From NCBI RefSeq assembly GCF_029267215.1, contig NZ_JARIDH010000045.1, positions 1-53,838 on the forward strand: a stretch of 53,838 nucleotides of DNA, read 5' to 3'. The DNA is from Clostridium sp. (GTDB taxonomy: Bacteria > Bacillota > Clostridia > Clostridiales > Clostridiaceae). Positions within the stretch are counted from its first letter, which is position 1. Every line of letters starts with the position of its first letter. The notes beneath the pieces are model-generated. The model was not told the origin of the DNA and made no database searches. It saw nothing but the letters and a program-made list of their open reading frames with translations. The translations under genes were made by a program, and so were the position numbers. Positions 17,523-26,066 of this stretch are shown here, piece after piece.

Positions 17523-18119
17523 TTATTTTTCCTCTTCTCCATGAATAGCAACTTCCTCTTCAATATCAGTAAAAAGTTCTATTGATGGAAGATCCTCTAA
17601 ATCATTTAATGCAAAATGTCTTAAAAATTCATCTGTTGTTCCATAAAGTATTGGTCTGCCTGGAACCTCTAATCTTCCAGTTTCTTCAACTAAATTTTTC
17701 TCAACAAGTCTTTGTATAGCGCTCTCACTTTTAACTCCTCTTATTTCATCAATTTCAACTCTAGTAATTGGTTGCTTATAACATATAATAGCCAAACTTT
17801 CTAAAGAAGCTTGAGAAAGTGATTGTCTAACATTTTTCTTTAACAACTTTTGAACATACTCACTATTTTTTGTCTTAGTAACAAGTTGATAAGTTCCATT
17901 TAAACTAATAAGCTTTATTCCTCTTGATCCATCTCCATTATATATATTCATAAGTTCTTTCATTAACTCTTCAATATATTTAAAATCTTCTTCAACTATT
18001 CTACATATATCTCTTAGTGCCAGTGGTTCTCCACTTACAAATAAAAGAGATTCTATAATAGACATAATTTCATCTTTTCTAGAAATCTCACTAAATTCTA
18101 TCTGATTTATATCACTCAT
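17523..18119 (-). CDS. scpB: Segregation and condensation protein B
   Basis: Winged-helix subunit of the bacterial SMC-ScpAB condensin, which compacts and segregates the chromosome. At 198 aa it is the usual size. The tandem winged helices include SIIESLLFVSGEPLALRDIC (about 20-39) and LESLAIICYKQPITRVEIDEIRG (about 105-127), followed by GRPILYGTTDEFLRHF. Its ATG overlaps the end of scpA by eight bases, the usual coupled arrangement. An acidic tail ends the protein. Confidence 0.95.
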   Translation of the reverse strand: MSDINQIEFSEISRKDEIMSIIESLLFVSGEPLALRDICRIVEEDFKYIEELMKELMNIYNGDGSRGIKLISLNGTYQLVTKTKNSEYVQKLLKKNVRQSLSQASLESLAIICYKQPITRVEIDEIRGVKSESAIQRLVEKNLVEETGRLEVPGRPILYGTTDEFLRHFALNDLEDLPSIELFTDIEEEVAIHGEEEK

Positions 18120-18858
18120 TAACTTCCACCTTCTCCATTACAATCTCTCCAAAATTATAGTGCTGAACAACTTTTATTTCACTTCTTTTAATAAGTTCTA
18201 ACATTGCCATAAATGTAACTACAACTTCAAGCTTACACTCACACTCATAAACAAACTCTGAAAATCTAACAACACTTTTTTCTGTAAGTTTATCTCTTAA
18301 AAAACTAATTTTATCAGTAATCTTATACTTATCTACGCTGATTTTCTTTTCCATTACATTTAAGTTTTGTTTTTCACCATAGACTCTCATTAAATTATTA
18401 TAAAGTTTATAAAGATCTAGCATTGATATATTCTTAAAATAATCTTCATCTAGTTTATTATCAACTTCAACCTCAATAATCTCAGCCTTCTTAGTAAATA
18501 CCTCTCCTGTAGATAATTCTCTTTCCCTTAAATAAGCACTTATTTTTTTAAACTTCTTATACTCCTGTAGCTTTTCCATAAGCATTTTTTGAAGGTCTTC
18601 CTCATCAACCTCTTCATAAGCCTTAGCTTTAGGAAGTAGAGATTTTGATTTTATCTCAATTAAAGTAGCTGCCATAACAATAAATTCTGATGTTATTTCT
18701 AAGTCAAGCTCCTTCATTAAATTTATATATTCTAAATACTGTTTTGTGATTTCATGAATCTTTATTTCAGTAATACTCATTTCATTCTTTTTTATTAAAT
18801 GTAAAAGCAAATCAAAAGGTCCATCAAAGTTTTTAAGTTTGATAATTGGCATTTCCAT
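18112..18858 (-). CDS. scpA: Segregation and condensation protein A (kleisin)
   Basis: Kleisin subunit that bridges the SMC heads. The 248-aa length is typical. The N-terminal SMC-neck binding segment is FDGPFDLLLHLIKKNEMSI (about 9-27), the linker ILIEIKSKSLLPK-like region (about 70-83) is conserved, and the C-terminal winged helix contains VVTFMAMLELIKRSEIKVVQ (about 213-232). It is first in the scpA-scpB pair. About 450 bases separate it from the next upstream gene. Confidence 0.95.
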   Translation of the reverse strand: MEMPIIKLKNFDGPFDLLLHLIKKNEMSITEIKIHEITKQYLEYINLMKELDLEITSEFIVMAATLIEIKSKSLLPKAKAYEEVDEEDLQKMLMEKLQEYKKFKKISAYLRERELSTGEVFTKKAEIIEVEVDNKLDEDYFKNISMLDLYKLYNNLMRVYGEKQNLNVMEKKISVDKYKITDKISFLRDKLTEKSVVRFSEFVYECECKLEVVVTFMAMLELIKRSEIKVVQHYNFGEIVMEKVEVNE

Positions 18859-19171
18859 AAAAAATATTCTCCTATTTATAGAACTTCATAAAAAACATAG
18901 GTCTACCTTATATAAAAATTTAATATTTTAAAGAATAATTTTAATAATAAACCTATAACAAAAATTCTATTTCTACATTTCAAAACTTCACATAATATCA
19001 TAACAACTATCCCTTAAAAATGCAATGAACCTCCCATAAAAGCTAAGTAATAAACAAAAAACCTCCTATCAAGTAAAAAAATTAATATTTTTCTACTTAA
19101 TAAGAGATTTTTAATAGTATTCTTTATTTTTCATATACAAAAAATATTTTTAGTTATTTATTCTAAAAATA
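18859..19171. other. Intergenic region upstream of scpA
   Basis: A+T-rich, with one clear element, the terminator at 19056-19112. I see no gene in 18859-19055 and no consensus promoter for scpA. Confidence 0.5.
19056..19112 (-). terminator. Intrinsic terminator of the 408-aa carboxypeptidase unit
   Basis: The minus strand shows a long imperfect stem, CTCTTATTAAGTAGAAAAAT pairing with ATTTTTTTACTTGATAGGAG, followed by GTTTTTTG. It lies after the carboxypeptidase gene and the small ORF at 19172-19279. Confidence 0.75.
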
Positions 19172-19279
19172 TTACCTATAACTCTTTTCTCTTGAAATCT
19201 TTTTATCCCTTAACTTTTTATTTAATAAATTAACAAAGTTCTCTATTTCTTCTTTTGTTTTTTCCTTTTTATCATCCAT
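19172..19279 (-). CDS. Possible 35-aa charged small protein
   Basis: An ATG at 19279 opens a 35-codon frame, strongly charged (MDDKKEKTKEEIENF..., then Lys/Arg rich), ending at TAA. It begins 33 bases after the carboxypeptidase stop codon and ends before the shared terminator, so it would be co-transcribed. The ribosome-binding site is weak (AAAGGG about ten bases upstream). The composition suggests a helical soluble peptide. I recognise no family; a chance ORF remains possible. Confidence 0.35.
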   Translation of the reverse strand: MDDKKEKTKEEIENFVNLLNKKLRDKKISREKSYR

Positions 19280-19312
19280 AATAACTTTACCCTTTAACCT
19301 TGTAAATTTTTA

Positions 19313-20539
19313 TTATTTAGTTTTATCTTCTCTTTGTTCTTCTTTATTTTCCTCTATACTTTCATTTTTACTCTTTTCTTCATCACCATTTAAAAGATTT
19401 TTAACTTTAAATTTAACACTATCTAAAATTCCACCTTTTTTCATATCTCTATCTGAATATAAATCTACTTTTCCTAAAAGTTCTTCATTTAGATAGTATT
19501 CACAATGTCCTACAATTTCAAACTCTTTAAATTTTTTCTTACTTTCATCTAAAACAACTTTCTTTTCTATTTTTTCACCCATTCCTTTAGGGAAAACTAA
19601 AACTAAGTCCTCTTTTGCTTTTCCTATGATAAACTTATCACCTGTTTTGCTCATAGGAATTTGTTCAATATCTGAGTCTTTCTCTGCAACTTTCTTACTT
19701 TCAAACTTAGAGAAACCATAATTCATAAGCATACTAGCATCTCTATTTCTTATTTTAAAAGTTGGTGCTCCCATTATTACAGAAAGCATTCTAACTCCGT
19801 CTCTTGTTGCAGTTGCTGAAATACAATACTTAGCATCATTTGTGAATCCCGTTTTTAAACCATCACACCCTTTAAAAAATCTAACAAGCTTATTATGGTT
19901 AACAAGTTCAATTGGACTCTTTCTTCCCTCTGATATTGTTTCCATATATGTTCCTGTATATTTAAGTATAGTAGGATGTTTTAAAAGTTCTCTAGACATA
20001 ATTGAAATATCATATGCAGTTGAAAGATGTCCTTCAATAGGAAGACCTGTGCAGTTTTTAAAAGTAGTATTTTTCATTCCAAGTTCCTGTGCTCTCTTGT
20101 TCATCATTTCAACAAAGCCACTTTCACTTCCTCCAAGATATTCAGCCATGGCAACAGCTGCATCATTTCCTGAAGCAATACCAATTCCCTTTATTATCTC
20201 TTCCACAGTTCTAATCTCACCAACATCTAAAAGCATGGTACTTCCACCCATTTTTTTAGCTGTCTCACTAACTGTGATTTGGTCTGTTAACTTCATCTCT
20301 CTTCTATCTACTTTCTCCATAGCAAGTAACATAGTCATTATCTTTGTTACTGAAGCAGGTGCAAATTTTTCATTAGCATTCTTCTCAAATATTATTTTAC
20401 CTGTATTAGCCTCCATAAGAAGTGCTGACCTAGCTTCAACATCTAAAACTTCCTCAGCTTTTACAGAAACAGGTGTAATGATACTAAATAAAGATAAAAA
20501 TATTGCAAAGGTTGCTATTTTTCTTATGTACTTTTTCAT
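19313..20539 (-). CDS. D-alanyl-D-alanine carboxypeptidase, PBP5/DacF type
   Basis: Exported S11 peptidase of 408 aa. A signal peptide (about 1-28, cleavage near VKA-EE) is followed by the catalytic domain with SVTK (SxxK, about 63-66), SGN (GIASGNDAA, about 122-124) and KTG (GLKTGFT, about 228-231). A C-terminal beta-domain (about 285-375) resembles PBP5_C, and the protein ends in a highly charged tail of about 25 residues rich in Glu and Lys. It trims D-Ala from cell-wall pentapeptides. Compared with the 292-aa enzyme at 15283-16161 this is the full two-domain form. It is transcribed toward its own terminator. Confidence 0.92.
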   Translation of the reverse strand: MKKYIRKIATFAIFLSLFSIITPVSVKAEEVLDVEARSALLMEANTGKIIFEKNANEKFAPASVTKIMTMLLAMEKVDRREMKLTDQITVSETAKKMGGSTMLLDVGEIRTVEEIIKGIGIASGNDAAVAMAEYLGGSESGFVEMMNKRAQELGMKNTTFKNCTGLPIEGHLSTAYDISIMSRELLKHPTILKYTGTYMETISEGRKSPIELVNHNKLVRFFKGCDGLKTGFTNDAKYCISATATRDGVRMLSVIMGAPTFKIRNRDASMLMNYGFSKFESKKVAEKDSDIEQIPMSKTGDKFIIGKAKEDLVLVFPKGMGEKIEKKVVLDESKKKFKEFEIVGHCEYYLNEELLGKVDLYSDRDMKKGGILDSVKFKVKNLLNGDEEKSKNESIEENKEEQREDKTK

Positions 20540-20668
20540 AATATATTCCTCCTCTCTTGCTTATTTTCTCCTAAAAGAAATAAATTATAAGCAAAAAAGG
20601 AATTTTCATAATACTTATGTCCTTAGATAAAATTTAATTAAACCTATTTTCCAATAATTTTTATAAAA

Positions 20669-21100
20669 TTATTTATTTTTATATAAGGCTTTTTCCAGAT
20701 TATTTTCAACAATATTTTTTATATGATCAAAAGTATGTTTTCTTTCTACTTCTTTGCAAACCCAAGAAAATTCGTCTTCCCTATACCGTGGAAAGATATG
20801 CATATGATAATGACCTATTTCATTAAACTCTCCTCCATTTTGCATAATTGTGTACCCATCTGGATTAAATACATCCTTAAAAACTCCTACTAAAATTTTA
20901 GACAACCTAGTAATTCTTTCTAAACTTTCATCATCAACTTCATCCACATCACAATAATGGTTTTTAGGTACTATCAATATATGGCCTTCATTTATTGGAT
21001 CATTATCTAAAAAACAAATTACTAATTTATCCTCATATATTACATAAGATTCTAAATCCTTATTAATTATTTTGCAAAATATACAATTATTATCTCTCAT
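20669..21100 (-). CDS. HIT family hydrolase
   Basis: Histidine-triad protein of 143 aa, a nucleotide-binding hydrolase or transferase (FHIT/Hnt-like). The triad HYHMHIFPR (about 99-107) is intact. The N-terminal CIFCKIINKDLESYVIYED pattern (about 6-24) is typical, with Cys 6 and Cys 9 resembling half of a zinc site. It is monocistronic-looking, 158 bases downstream of the pyrimidine phosphorylase gene. The substrate cannot be told from the sequence. Confidence 0.92.
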   Translation of the reverse strand: MRDNNCIFCKIINKDLESYVIYEDKLVICFLDNDPINEGHILIVPKNHYCDVDEVDDESLERITRLSKILVGVFKDVFNPDGYTIMQNGGEFNEIGHYHMHIFPRYREDEFSWVCKEVERKHTFDHIKNIVENNLEKALYKNK

Positions 21101-21258
21101 AAAATTCTCCTTTATAAAATTTAAGACCTAGCAATTAATAATCTTCCTTAAATTTAAAGAATCATATTAATAAGCTAAGTCTTAAACTACTTAACGCTAT
21201 AAATTCTATATAAAAAGTATATTACTTCTTATATCTAATTAATACCTTTTATTAAAAA

Positions 21259-22560
21259 CTATCTAATAATGTCATATATTAAAGGAATATCTTTTACTGA
21301 CTCTGAAATTTCATAGTTAGCTAAAATTCCATCTATAGCTTTTTTTCCTTTCTCCTCATCATTAGCATGTACATATGCTATTATATCCCCCTCTGAAACC
21401 TTGTCTCCTCTTTTCTTTTCAAGTACTATACCAACAGCTAAATCTATTATACTATCTTTTGTAGCTCTTCCTGCCCCAAGTTCCATAGCAACTAATCCTA
21501 TATTTTCAGCATGAATTTTACTTATCACACCTGATCTAGTAGCTTTTACTGGCATAATATATTTTGCATTATGGAAGTTTGAAGTATCATCAATTACTGA
21601 TGCATCTCCTCCCTGAGCTTTTACAAATTCTTTTAACTTTTCAATTGCTTTTCCTGATTTTATAGTTCCAAGTAACATTTCTCTTGCTTCATCTGTATCT
21701 TTTGCATGACCTGATAAAACAACCATATTACTTCCTAAAGTTAAGCAAAGTTCTAATAAATCTTTAGGTCCATTTCCTTTTAATGTTTCTATTGCTTCCT
21801 TAACCTCTAAGGCGTTTCCTACTGCAAATCCTAAAGGTTGATCCATATCTGAAATTATTGCAACAGTGTTTCTTCCAACATGCTTACCTATTCCAACCAT
21901 TTCAGTTGCAAGTTCTCTAGCTGCCTCTGGTGTTTTCATGAAAGCACCATCTCCAACTTTAACATCTAAAACTATAGCATCAGCACCTGCTGCTATCTTT
22001 TTACTCATTATACTTGAGGCTATTAATGAAACATTATCCACAGTTCCTGTAACATCTCTTAAGGCGTATAATTTTTTATCTGCCGGTGCTAAATCTCCAG
22101 TTTGTCCACCAACAGCTAATTTAATAGTATTAACATTATTTATAAACTGATCCTTAGTCATTTCAACTGAGAATCCATCAAAACTTTCTAATTTATCAAT
22201 AGTACCTCCAGTATGTCCAAGACCTCTTCCTGACATCTTAGCTACTGGTATATTTAAAGCTGCAACCATAGGTCCTAAAACTAAAGTTGTTGTATCTCCA
22301 ACACCACCTGTTGAATGTTTATCTACTTTTATTCCATGTATTTCACTTAAATCTAATATATCTCCTGAATTAACCATAGCCATAGTTAAATCTGAAGTTT
22401 CTCTCTTATTCATTTTTTCAAAGTATATAGCCATTAATAATGCTGATACTTGATAATCTGGAATTTCTCCCTTTGTATATTTATCAATAAAGAAATTAAT
22501 TTCTTCTGTGCTTAATTCTCCACCATTTCTCTTTTTTAAAATTAAATCATACATTCTCAT
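21259..22560 (-). CDS. pdp: Pyrimidine-nucleoside phosphorylase
   Basis: Phosphorolyses uridine, thymidine and deoxyuridine to base and (deoxy)ribose-1-phosphate for salvage. The phosphate-binding signature is [14 protein letters not shown] (about 81-94), followed by [19 protein letters not shown]. Length is 433 aa from the start I prefer, ATG at 22560 ([11 protein letters not shown]), which follows GGAGG by eight bases and aligns with family starts. A frame extension to 22626 exists but overlaps the ribosome-binding site. Synteny (spoIIM-xerD-nucleoside gene) resembles that in Bacillus, where drm and pupG occupy this place. Confidence 0.95.
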   Translation of the reverse strand: MRMYDLILKKRNGGELSTEEINFFIDKYTKGEIPDYQVSALLMAIYFEKMNKRETSDLTMAMVNSGDILDLSEIHGIKVDKHSTGGVGDTTTLVLGPMVAALNIPVAKMSGRGLGHTGGTIDKLESFDGFSVEMTKDQFINNVNTIKLAVGGQTGDLAPADKKLYALRDVTGTVDNVSLIASSIMSKKIAAGADAIVLDVKVGDGAFMKTPEAARELATEMVGIGKHVGRNTVAIISDMDQPLGFAVGNALEVKEAIETLKGNGPKDLLELCLTLGSNMVVLSGHAKDTDEAREMLLGTIKSGKAIEKLKEFVKAQGGDASVIDDTSNFHNAKYIMPVKATRSGVISKIHAENIGLVAMELGAGRATKDSIIDLAVGIVLEKKRGDKVSEGDIIAYVHANDEEKGKKAIDGILANYEISESVKDIPLIYDIIR

Positions 22561-22803
22561 AAGTTTTTCCTCCACCTCATCAATCATGATAACCTTTTCA
22601 CAACTAATTTTATCAAATAAAACCAATACTTACAATAGTTTTGTAAATTTAATACTTTATTAACAACTTTTTAATAAACAAAATACTTATTTTACTATGC
22701 TTATTATTTTAAGTAATGTCTTAAATAAAATTATAGTTTTTTGCTAAAACACAATATTTTTGTGAAAAATTATATTAAATATATTACTAAATTTATATAA
22801 TTA

Positions 22804-22858
22804 AAGCAGCTATTTCACTACTAATTCTTTAAACTTAGTAATAAGATAACTGCTTAAA
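22804..22858 (-). terminator. Probable terminator of the xerD-like gene
   Basis: The minus strand reads AAGCAGTTAT...TTACTAA, a short loop, then TTAGTAGTGAAATAGCTGCTT followed by TTAATTATAT. The stem has a few mismatches and the T-run is weak. It starts immediately after the xerD stop codon. Confidence 0.5.
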
Positions 22859-22860
22859 AT

Positions 22861-23733
22861 TTATGCTCTAGGATGAGCCTTACGATATATATTATTAATT
22901 TTCTCATTATTTATAATATCATAATACATGTCTATATAAGTCATCACTTGATTTCCAAGCAATTCTTGTACAACCTTAGCATTAGCTCCATTTTGTAATA
23001 AATGCACTGCAAAGGAATGTCTAAAGGTATTTAAATTAATATCCTTACCTATATTTGCAATCACAGCATATTCTTTAACAATTCTCCAAACACCTTGTCT
23101 AGTTATAGGCTCCCCACTCATATTTAGGAAAAGCTTATCTGATCCCTTTGAATTATCTTCTCTAACAACTATATATCTCTTTAATGATTCCTTAGCCTCT
23201 TTTCCTATTGGTATAAGTCTCTCATACCCTCTACTATCTCTACAGTTAACAAATGAAGAGTCCAAATTAACATCTTGAACTCTTAATGATATAAGCTCAG
23301 AAACTTTCATTCCTGTAGCATACATAAGTTCTAATAAAGCCTTATCTCTTACACCTTTTTCAGTTAAAGAATTAGTTGAATTCATAATTTTATTTATTTC
23401 CTCTATAGTTAAAACTAAAGGCTTCTTCTTTTCAACTCTTTCTTTTTTCATAGTTAAATTAGGAACTTTCTTTAAAAACTCCTCTGCAACAAGGAAATTA
23501 TAAAAATTTCTTAAAGATATTATAGTTCTTTGGATTGATGATGGAGATTTATGACTACCCTTTAGATGTTGTACATAAGATACTAAAGGATATCCATCCT
23601 CATCAACCTTTAATCCTTTTTCATCTACAAAATCTAAATACATAGAAACATCTGTAATGTATGCACTTACGGTATTCTTTCTCTTTCCTATTGATTCTAG
23701 ATATACTTCGTATTTGCTTACTAATTCTTTCAT
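22861..23733 (-). CDS. XerD-like tyrosine recombinase with degenerate active site
   Basis: Full-length (290 aa) homologue of XerD: N-terminal SAM-like core-binding domain (about 1-90) and a C-terminal integrase domain (about 105-290) ending in the family-typical AHPRA. The context spoIIM-xerD-nucleoside gene equals the Bacillus ripX/xerD locus. However, of the R-K-H-R-H-Y catalytic set only Arg 238 and Tyr 270 remain. The first Arg is Lys 143 (ATGMKVSEL). The hairpin Lys of GKGNKERL aligns with Ser in DSRGYERL. The two His are Asn 235 (LNTFRHS) and Asn 261 (LLGNQ). Strand cleavage looks unlikely; a structural or accessory role is possible. The reading frame is intact, so this is not a simple pseudogene. 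Confidence 0.85.
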   Translation of the reverse strand: MKELVSKYEVYLESIGKRKNTVSAYITDVSMYLDFVDEKGLKVDEDGYPLVSYVQHLKGSHKSPSSIQRTIISLRNFYNFLVAEEFLKKVPNLTMKKERVEKKKPLVLTIEEINKIMNSTNSLTEKGVRDKALLELMYATGMKVSELISLRVQDVNLDSSFVNCRDSRGYERLIPIGKEAKESLKRYIVVREDNSKGSDKLFLNMSGEPITRQGVWRIVKEYAVIANIGKDINLNTFRHSFAVHLLQNGANAKVVQELLGNQVMTYIDMYYDIINNEKINNIYRKAHPRA

Positions 23734-23782
23734 ATTAACTCCTAACCAAAATGTTATTACATAATTATTTATATTACAAAAA

Positions 23783-24403
23783 TCACCTACTAATTACTAA
23801 TCTTATCAAATTAGGTGATATATATGTTTCAATTAATATTCCAATAACCATAATAATACTTAAAACCCCTTGAAAATTCAAATAAACCTTATTTACATCA
23901 AGTTTTAATCTGTCTTTAGAAATACCTGTTTTAATCTTTGTCATTGAATGTCTTATTGCTAAAATACTGATTAACATTATAATTGGTATGAATATTAAAT
24001 TTTGAAACATTAAACCTAACAAAACAACCATAAGTCCCTTACTTCCTAATATGCTAACAATTAATGAAAATGTAAACCCAATAACATATCCCTTAGCTAA
24101 ATCAATCATAAGTATTACAGGTATTCCAACGTAAGTATAACCTAATAAAATTATTATTAAAATCATAGGTATTGCACTTTTTAAACTATGAAATAAAATA
24201 CTTTTGTATGCTACAGAATCTTGATTTAAAACTCCTAAAAAGTTGTTAAAATAGTTTGTTATTTCAACCTTATTTAAATCACTCATATAATAAACTGTAT
24301 AAGAACCTAAAACTATTCCTACTAAAAAGAATAAAAGAACCCATAAAAAAGTTATTTTATTTTCTCTCAATGACTCCATAAGTCCCCTTAAAAACATCTT
24401 CAT
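23783..24403 (-). CDS. spoIIM: Stage II sporulation protein M
   Basis: Membrane component of the SpoIIDMP machine that drives peptidoglycan remodelling during engulfment. At 206 aa it has the expected five helices: about 17-38, 69-92, 98-120, 122-148 and 175-195. The N-terminal RGLMESLRENKITFLWVLLFFLVGIVLGS pattern matches the family. In Bacillus the gene is under sigma-E; I could not identify a clear sigma-E promoter upstream. It lies 50 bases upstream of the XerD-like gene, so the two may be co-transcribed. Confidence 0.93.
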   Translation of the reverse strand: MKMFLRGLMESLRENKITFLWVLLFFLVGIVLGSYTVYYMSDLNKVEITNYFNNFLGVLNQDSVAYKSILFHSLKSAIPMILIIILLGYTYVGIPVILMIDLAKGYVIGFTFSLIVSILGSKGLMVVLLGLMFQNLIFIPIIMLISILAIRHSMTKIKTGISKDRLKLDVNKVYLNFQGVLSIIMVIGILIETYISPNLIRLVISR

Positions 24404-24627
24404 AAACTTACTCTCCCCTCTAACAAGCTATTTATTAAAGAATATGATTAACATAATAAAAACATACATACTTTCAAAAATTATTTTTAAAATAGAGCTC
24501 TAATATATAAAAACATAATAAAACCCATAAACATATTAAGAAAATCCTTTAATTTAACTCTTAATATTATTTATAGGTTTTTAACTTTCTACTTTCTTAA
24601 TATTATTTGCTTTTAAAAAGATAGTTA

Positions 24628-24954
24628 TTATATATCCAATAGCAACTGCTCAAAATTTTCATTTTCTTTATTACTATAAAATTCTCCCCTATTCTTAGAA
24701 TATATCTTAGATGTTTTTCTTCTTTTTTTATAAACCTTATTAGGACACCCATCTACATGTTTATTATTAGGTAAAGTATAAAAATATTTTCCGTCTCTAT
24801 GTTTTTTAATCTCTCTAAAGCCAAGTTTAGCATTACATCCATCAATAGGACAAATTAAGTTTCCCCTAAACTTTTTTTCATATTCTATCTTGGTAATACA
24901 ATTAGCTGAAATAATTTGTCCCCATTTACCAAAAATGTATAAAGCTTTCCTCAT
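24628..24954 (-). CDS. Hypothetical Cys/His-containing protein
   Basis: A 108-aa basic protein starting at ATG 24954 (MRKALYIFGKWGQII), chosen because AGGTGA lies eight bases upstream; the in-frame extension to 24987 has no such site. The middle holds LICPIDGCNAKLGF, then HVDGCPNKVYKKRRK. The three Cys and nearby His could bind zinc, and the layout faintly resembles the N-terminal zinc finger of CoiA-like proteins. The C-terminal third is rich in Lys, Asn and Glu. It lies directly after the spo0A terminator and in the same direction, so expression depends on readthrough or an unseen promoter. The function is unknown. Confidence 0.6.
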   Translation of the reverse strand: MRKALYIFGKWGQIISANCITKIEYEKKFRGNLICPIDGCNAKLGFREIKKHRDGKYFYTLPNNKHVDGCPNKVYKKRRKTSKIYSKNRGEFYSNKENENFEQLLLDI

Positions 24955-24977
24955 ATTTTTTATCACCTCGCTTAAAA

Positions 24978-25026
24978 TAAAAAACACTTTTTACCATACA
25001 AATCTAGTTGATAAAAAGTGCTTTTT
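24978..25026 (-). terminator. Intrinsic terminator after spo0A
   Basis: The minus strand reads AAAAAGCACTTTTTATC, a 12-base loop, GGTAAAAAGTGTTTTTTATTTT. The stem pairs GCACTTTTTA with TAAAAAGTGT and is followed by a long T-run. Confidence 0.85.
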
Positions 25027-25069
25027 CCTTAAATATAAATAAAATCTTATATTTATAGTATATATATTT

Positions 25070-25900
25070 TTATGATACTTTATTTTTAAGTCTTAATTTG
25101 TCAGCAACCATAGCTATAAATTCTGAGTTTGTAGGCTTGCCTTTATCATTGTGAATAGTATGACCAAATATTCTATTTATTGCATCTATTTGTCCTCTTC
25201 CCCAAGCAACCTCTATAGCATGTCTAATTGCTCTCTCAACTCTGCTTGCAGTAGTATTATATTTTTTAGCTATTGAAGGATATAATTCCTTAGTTATAGC
25301 TGATAATAATTCCATGTCATTAACAACCATAGTTATAGCTTCTCTTAAATACATATATCCTTTTATATGAGCTGGAACTCCAATTTCATGAATTATACTA
25401 GTTATCTCAACTTCTAAATCCATTGGTTCTTTACTTTCATCAGAAACAGAAGTTTCGGTTTCATTTCCTTCAATAACACTTAAAGGTGATTTACTAACTA
25501 TAGTACCATCATTCATTGTGCTATTAAACATTTGTCTTATTCTCTCTGTGAATACATCCATATCAAATGGTTTTACAACATAATAATCAGCACCTAATGA
25601 TATTGCTCTTTGAGTTATTTTATCTTGTCCTACAGCTGATAAAACAATCACTCTAGGTACTTTTTCCAATCCTAAAGAATTTATTCTTTCAAGAACTCCT
25701 AAACCATCTAAATGTGGCATAATTATATCTAATACAACTAAGTCTGGTTGTTTTTCTTCTATTAGTTTTAAAGCCTCTAATCCATCTTTTGCTATTCCTG
25801 TAACTACAATATCTCTTTGACTTAGTAAATAGTCGTTTAAAATATTGCAGAATTCTCTGTTATCATCAGCTATAAGTACAGATATTTTTGATTCTTTCAT
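25070..25900 (-). CDS. spo0A: Sporulation master regulator Spo0A
   Basis: Response regulator that initiates sporulation when phosphorylated. The receiver domain (about 1-125) has the acidic pocket ADD (11-13), phospho-acceptor Asp 58 in [12 protein letters not shown], the conserved Ser/Ala of VLSAVGQD and Lys in VVKPFDMD. The C-terminal DNA-binding domain (about 155-276) includes [19 protein letters not shown] and the recognition region [20 protein letters not shown]. At 276 aa it is full length. An 0A box and a sigma-H-type promoter lie upstream, and spoIVB is the upstream neighbour, the same order as in Bacillus. Confidence 0.98.
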   Translation of the reverse strand: MKESKISVLIADDNREFCNILNDYLLSQRDIVVTGIAKDGLEALKLIEEKQPDLVVLDIIMPHLDGLGVLERINSLGLEKVPRVIVLSAVGQDKITQRAISLGADYYVVKPFDMDVFTERIRQMFNSTMNDGTIVSKSPLSVIEGNETETSVSDESKEPMDLEVEITSIIHEIGVPAHIKGYMYLREAITMVVNDMELLSAITKELYPSIAKKYNTTASRVERAIRHAIEVAWGRGQIDAINRIFGHTIHNDKGKPTNSEFIAMVADKLRLKNKVS

Positions 25901-25958
25901 ACTTCCCTCTCCTTAATAATTCACTACATCCATTATTTTACATATATTCCCTATATAT

Positions 25959-25984
25959 ATTCGACAAAAGGTATTTATTTCCTT
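25959..25984 (-). promoter_or_regulatory. Sigma-H-type promoter of spo0A overlapping an 0A box
   Basis: The minus strand shows AAGGAAAT (25984-25977) as a -35 and GTCGAATAT with GAAT at 25962-25959 as a -10, with spacing typical of sigma-H. An exact 0A box, TGTCGAA (25966-25960), overlaps the -10. This implies stationary-phase activation plus direct autoregulation by Spo0A, as known from the Bacillus Ps promoter. Confidence 0.75.
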
Positions 25985-25985
25985 G

Positions 25986-26033
25986 TAAAAAAAATAAATA
26001 CTAGAAAATTTATTTATTTTTCTAGTATTTATT
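25986..26033 (-). terminator. Intrinsic terminator between spoIVB and spo0A
   Basis: The minus strand reads AATAAATACTAGAAAA, a short loop, TTTTCTAGTATTTATT, then TTTTTTT. A 16-bp A+T-rich stem with an ideal T-run separates spoIVB transcription from the spo0A promoter. Confidence 0.9.
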
Positions 26034-26066
26034 ATAACACATATTTACAGTAATCACACTTATTTT

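Noticed and set aside
19842-20630. A 262-codon open frame on the plus strand
   Set aside because: It is antisense to the carboxypeptidase gene, has low-complexity Ser/Ile-rich composition and no family resemblance. It is a shadow of the real frame.
22561-22626. An N-terminal extension of the pyrimidine phosphorylase
   Set aside because: It covers the GGAGG site used by ATG 22560, and homologues begin at MRMYDL.
22861-23733. Pseudogene call for the XerD-like gene
   Set aside because: Despite lost catalytic residues there is no stop codon, frameshift or truncation, so I kept it as a coding gene with an altered active site.
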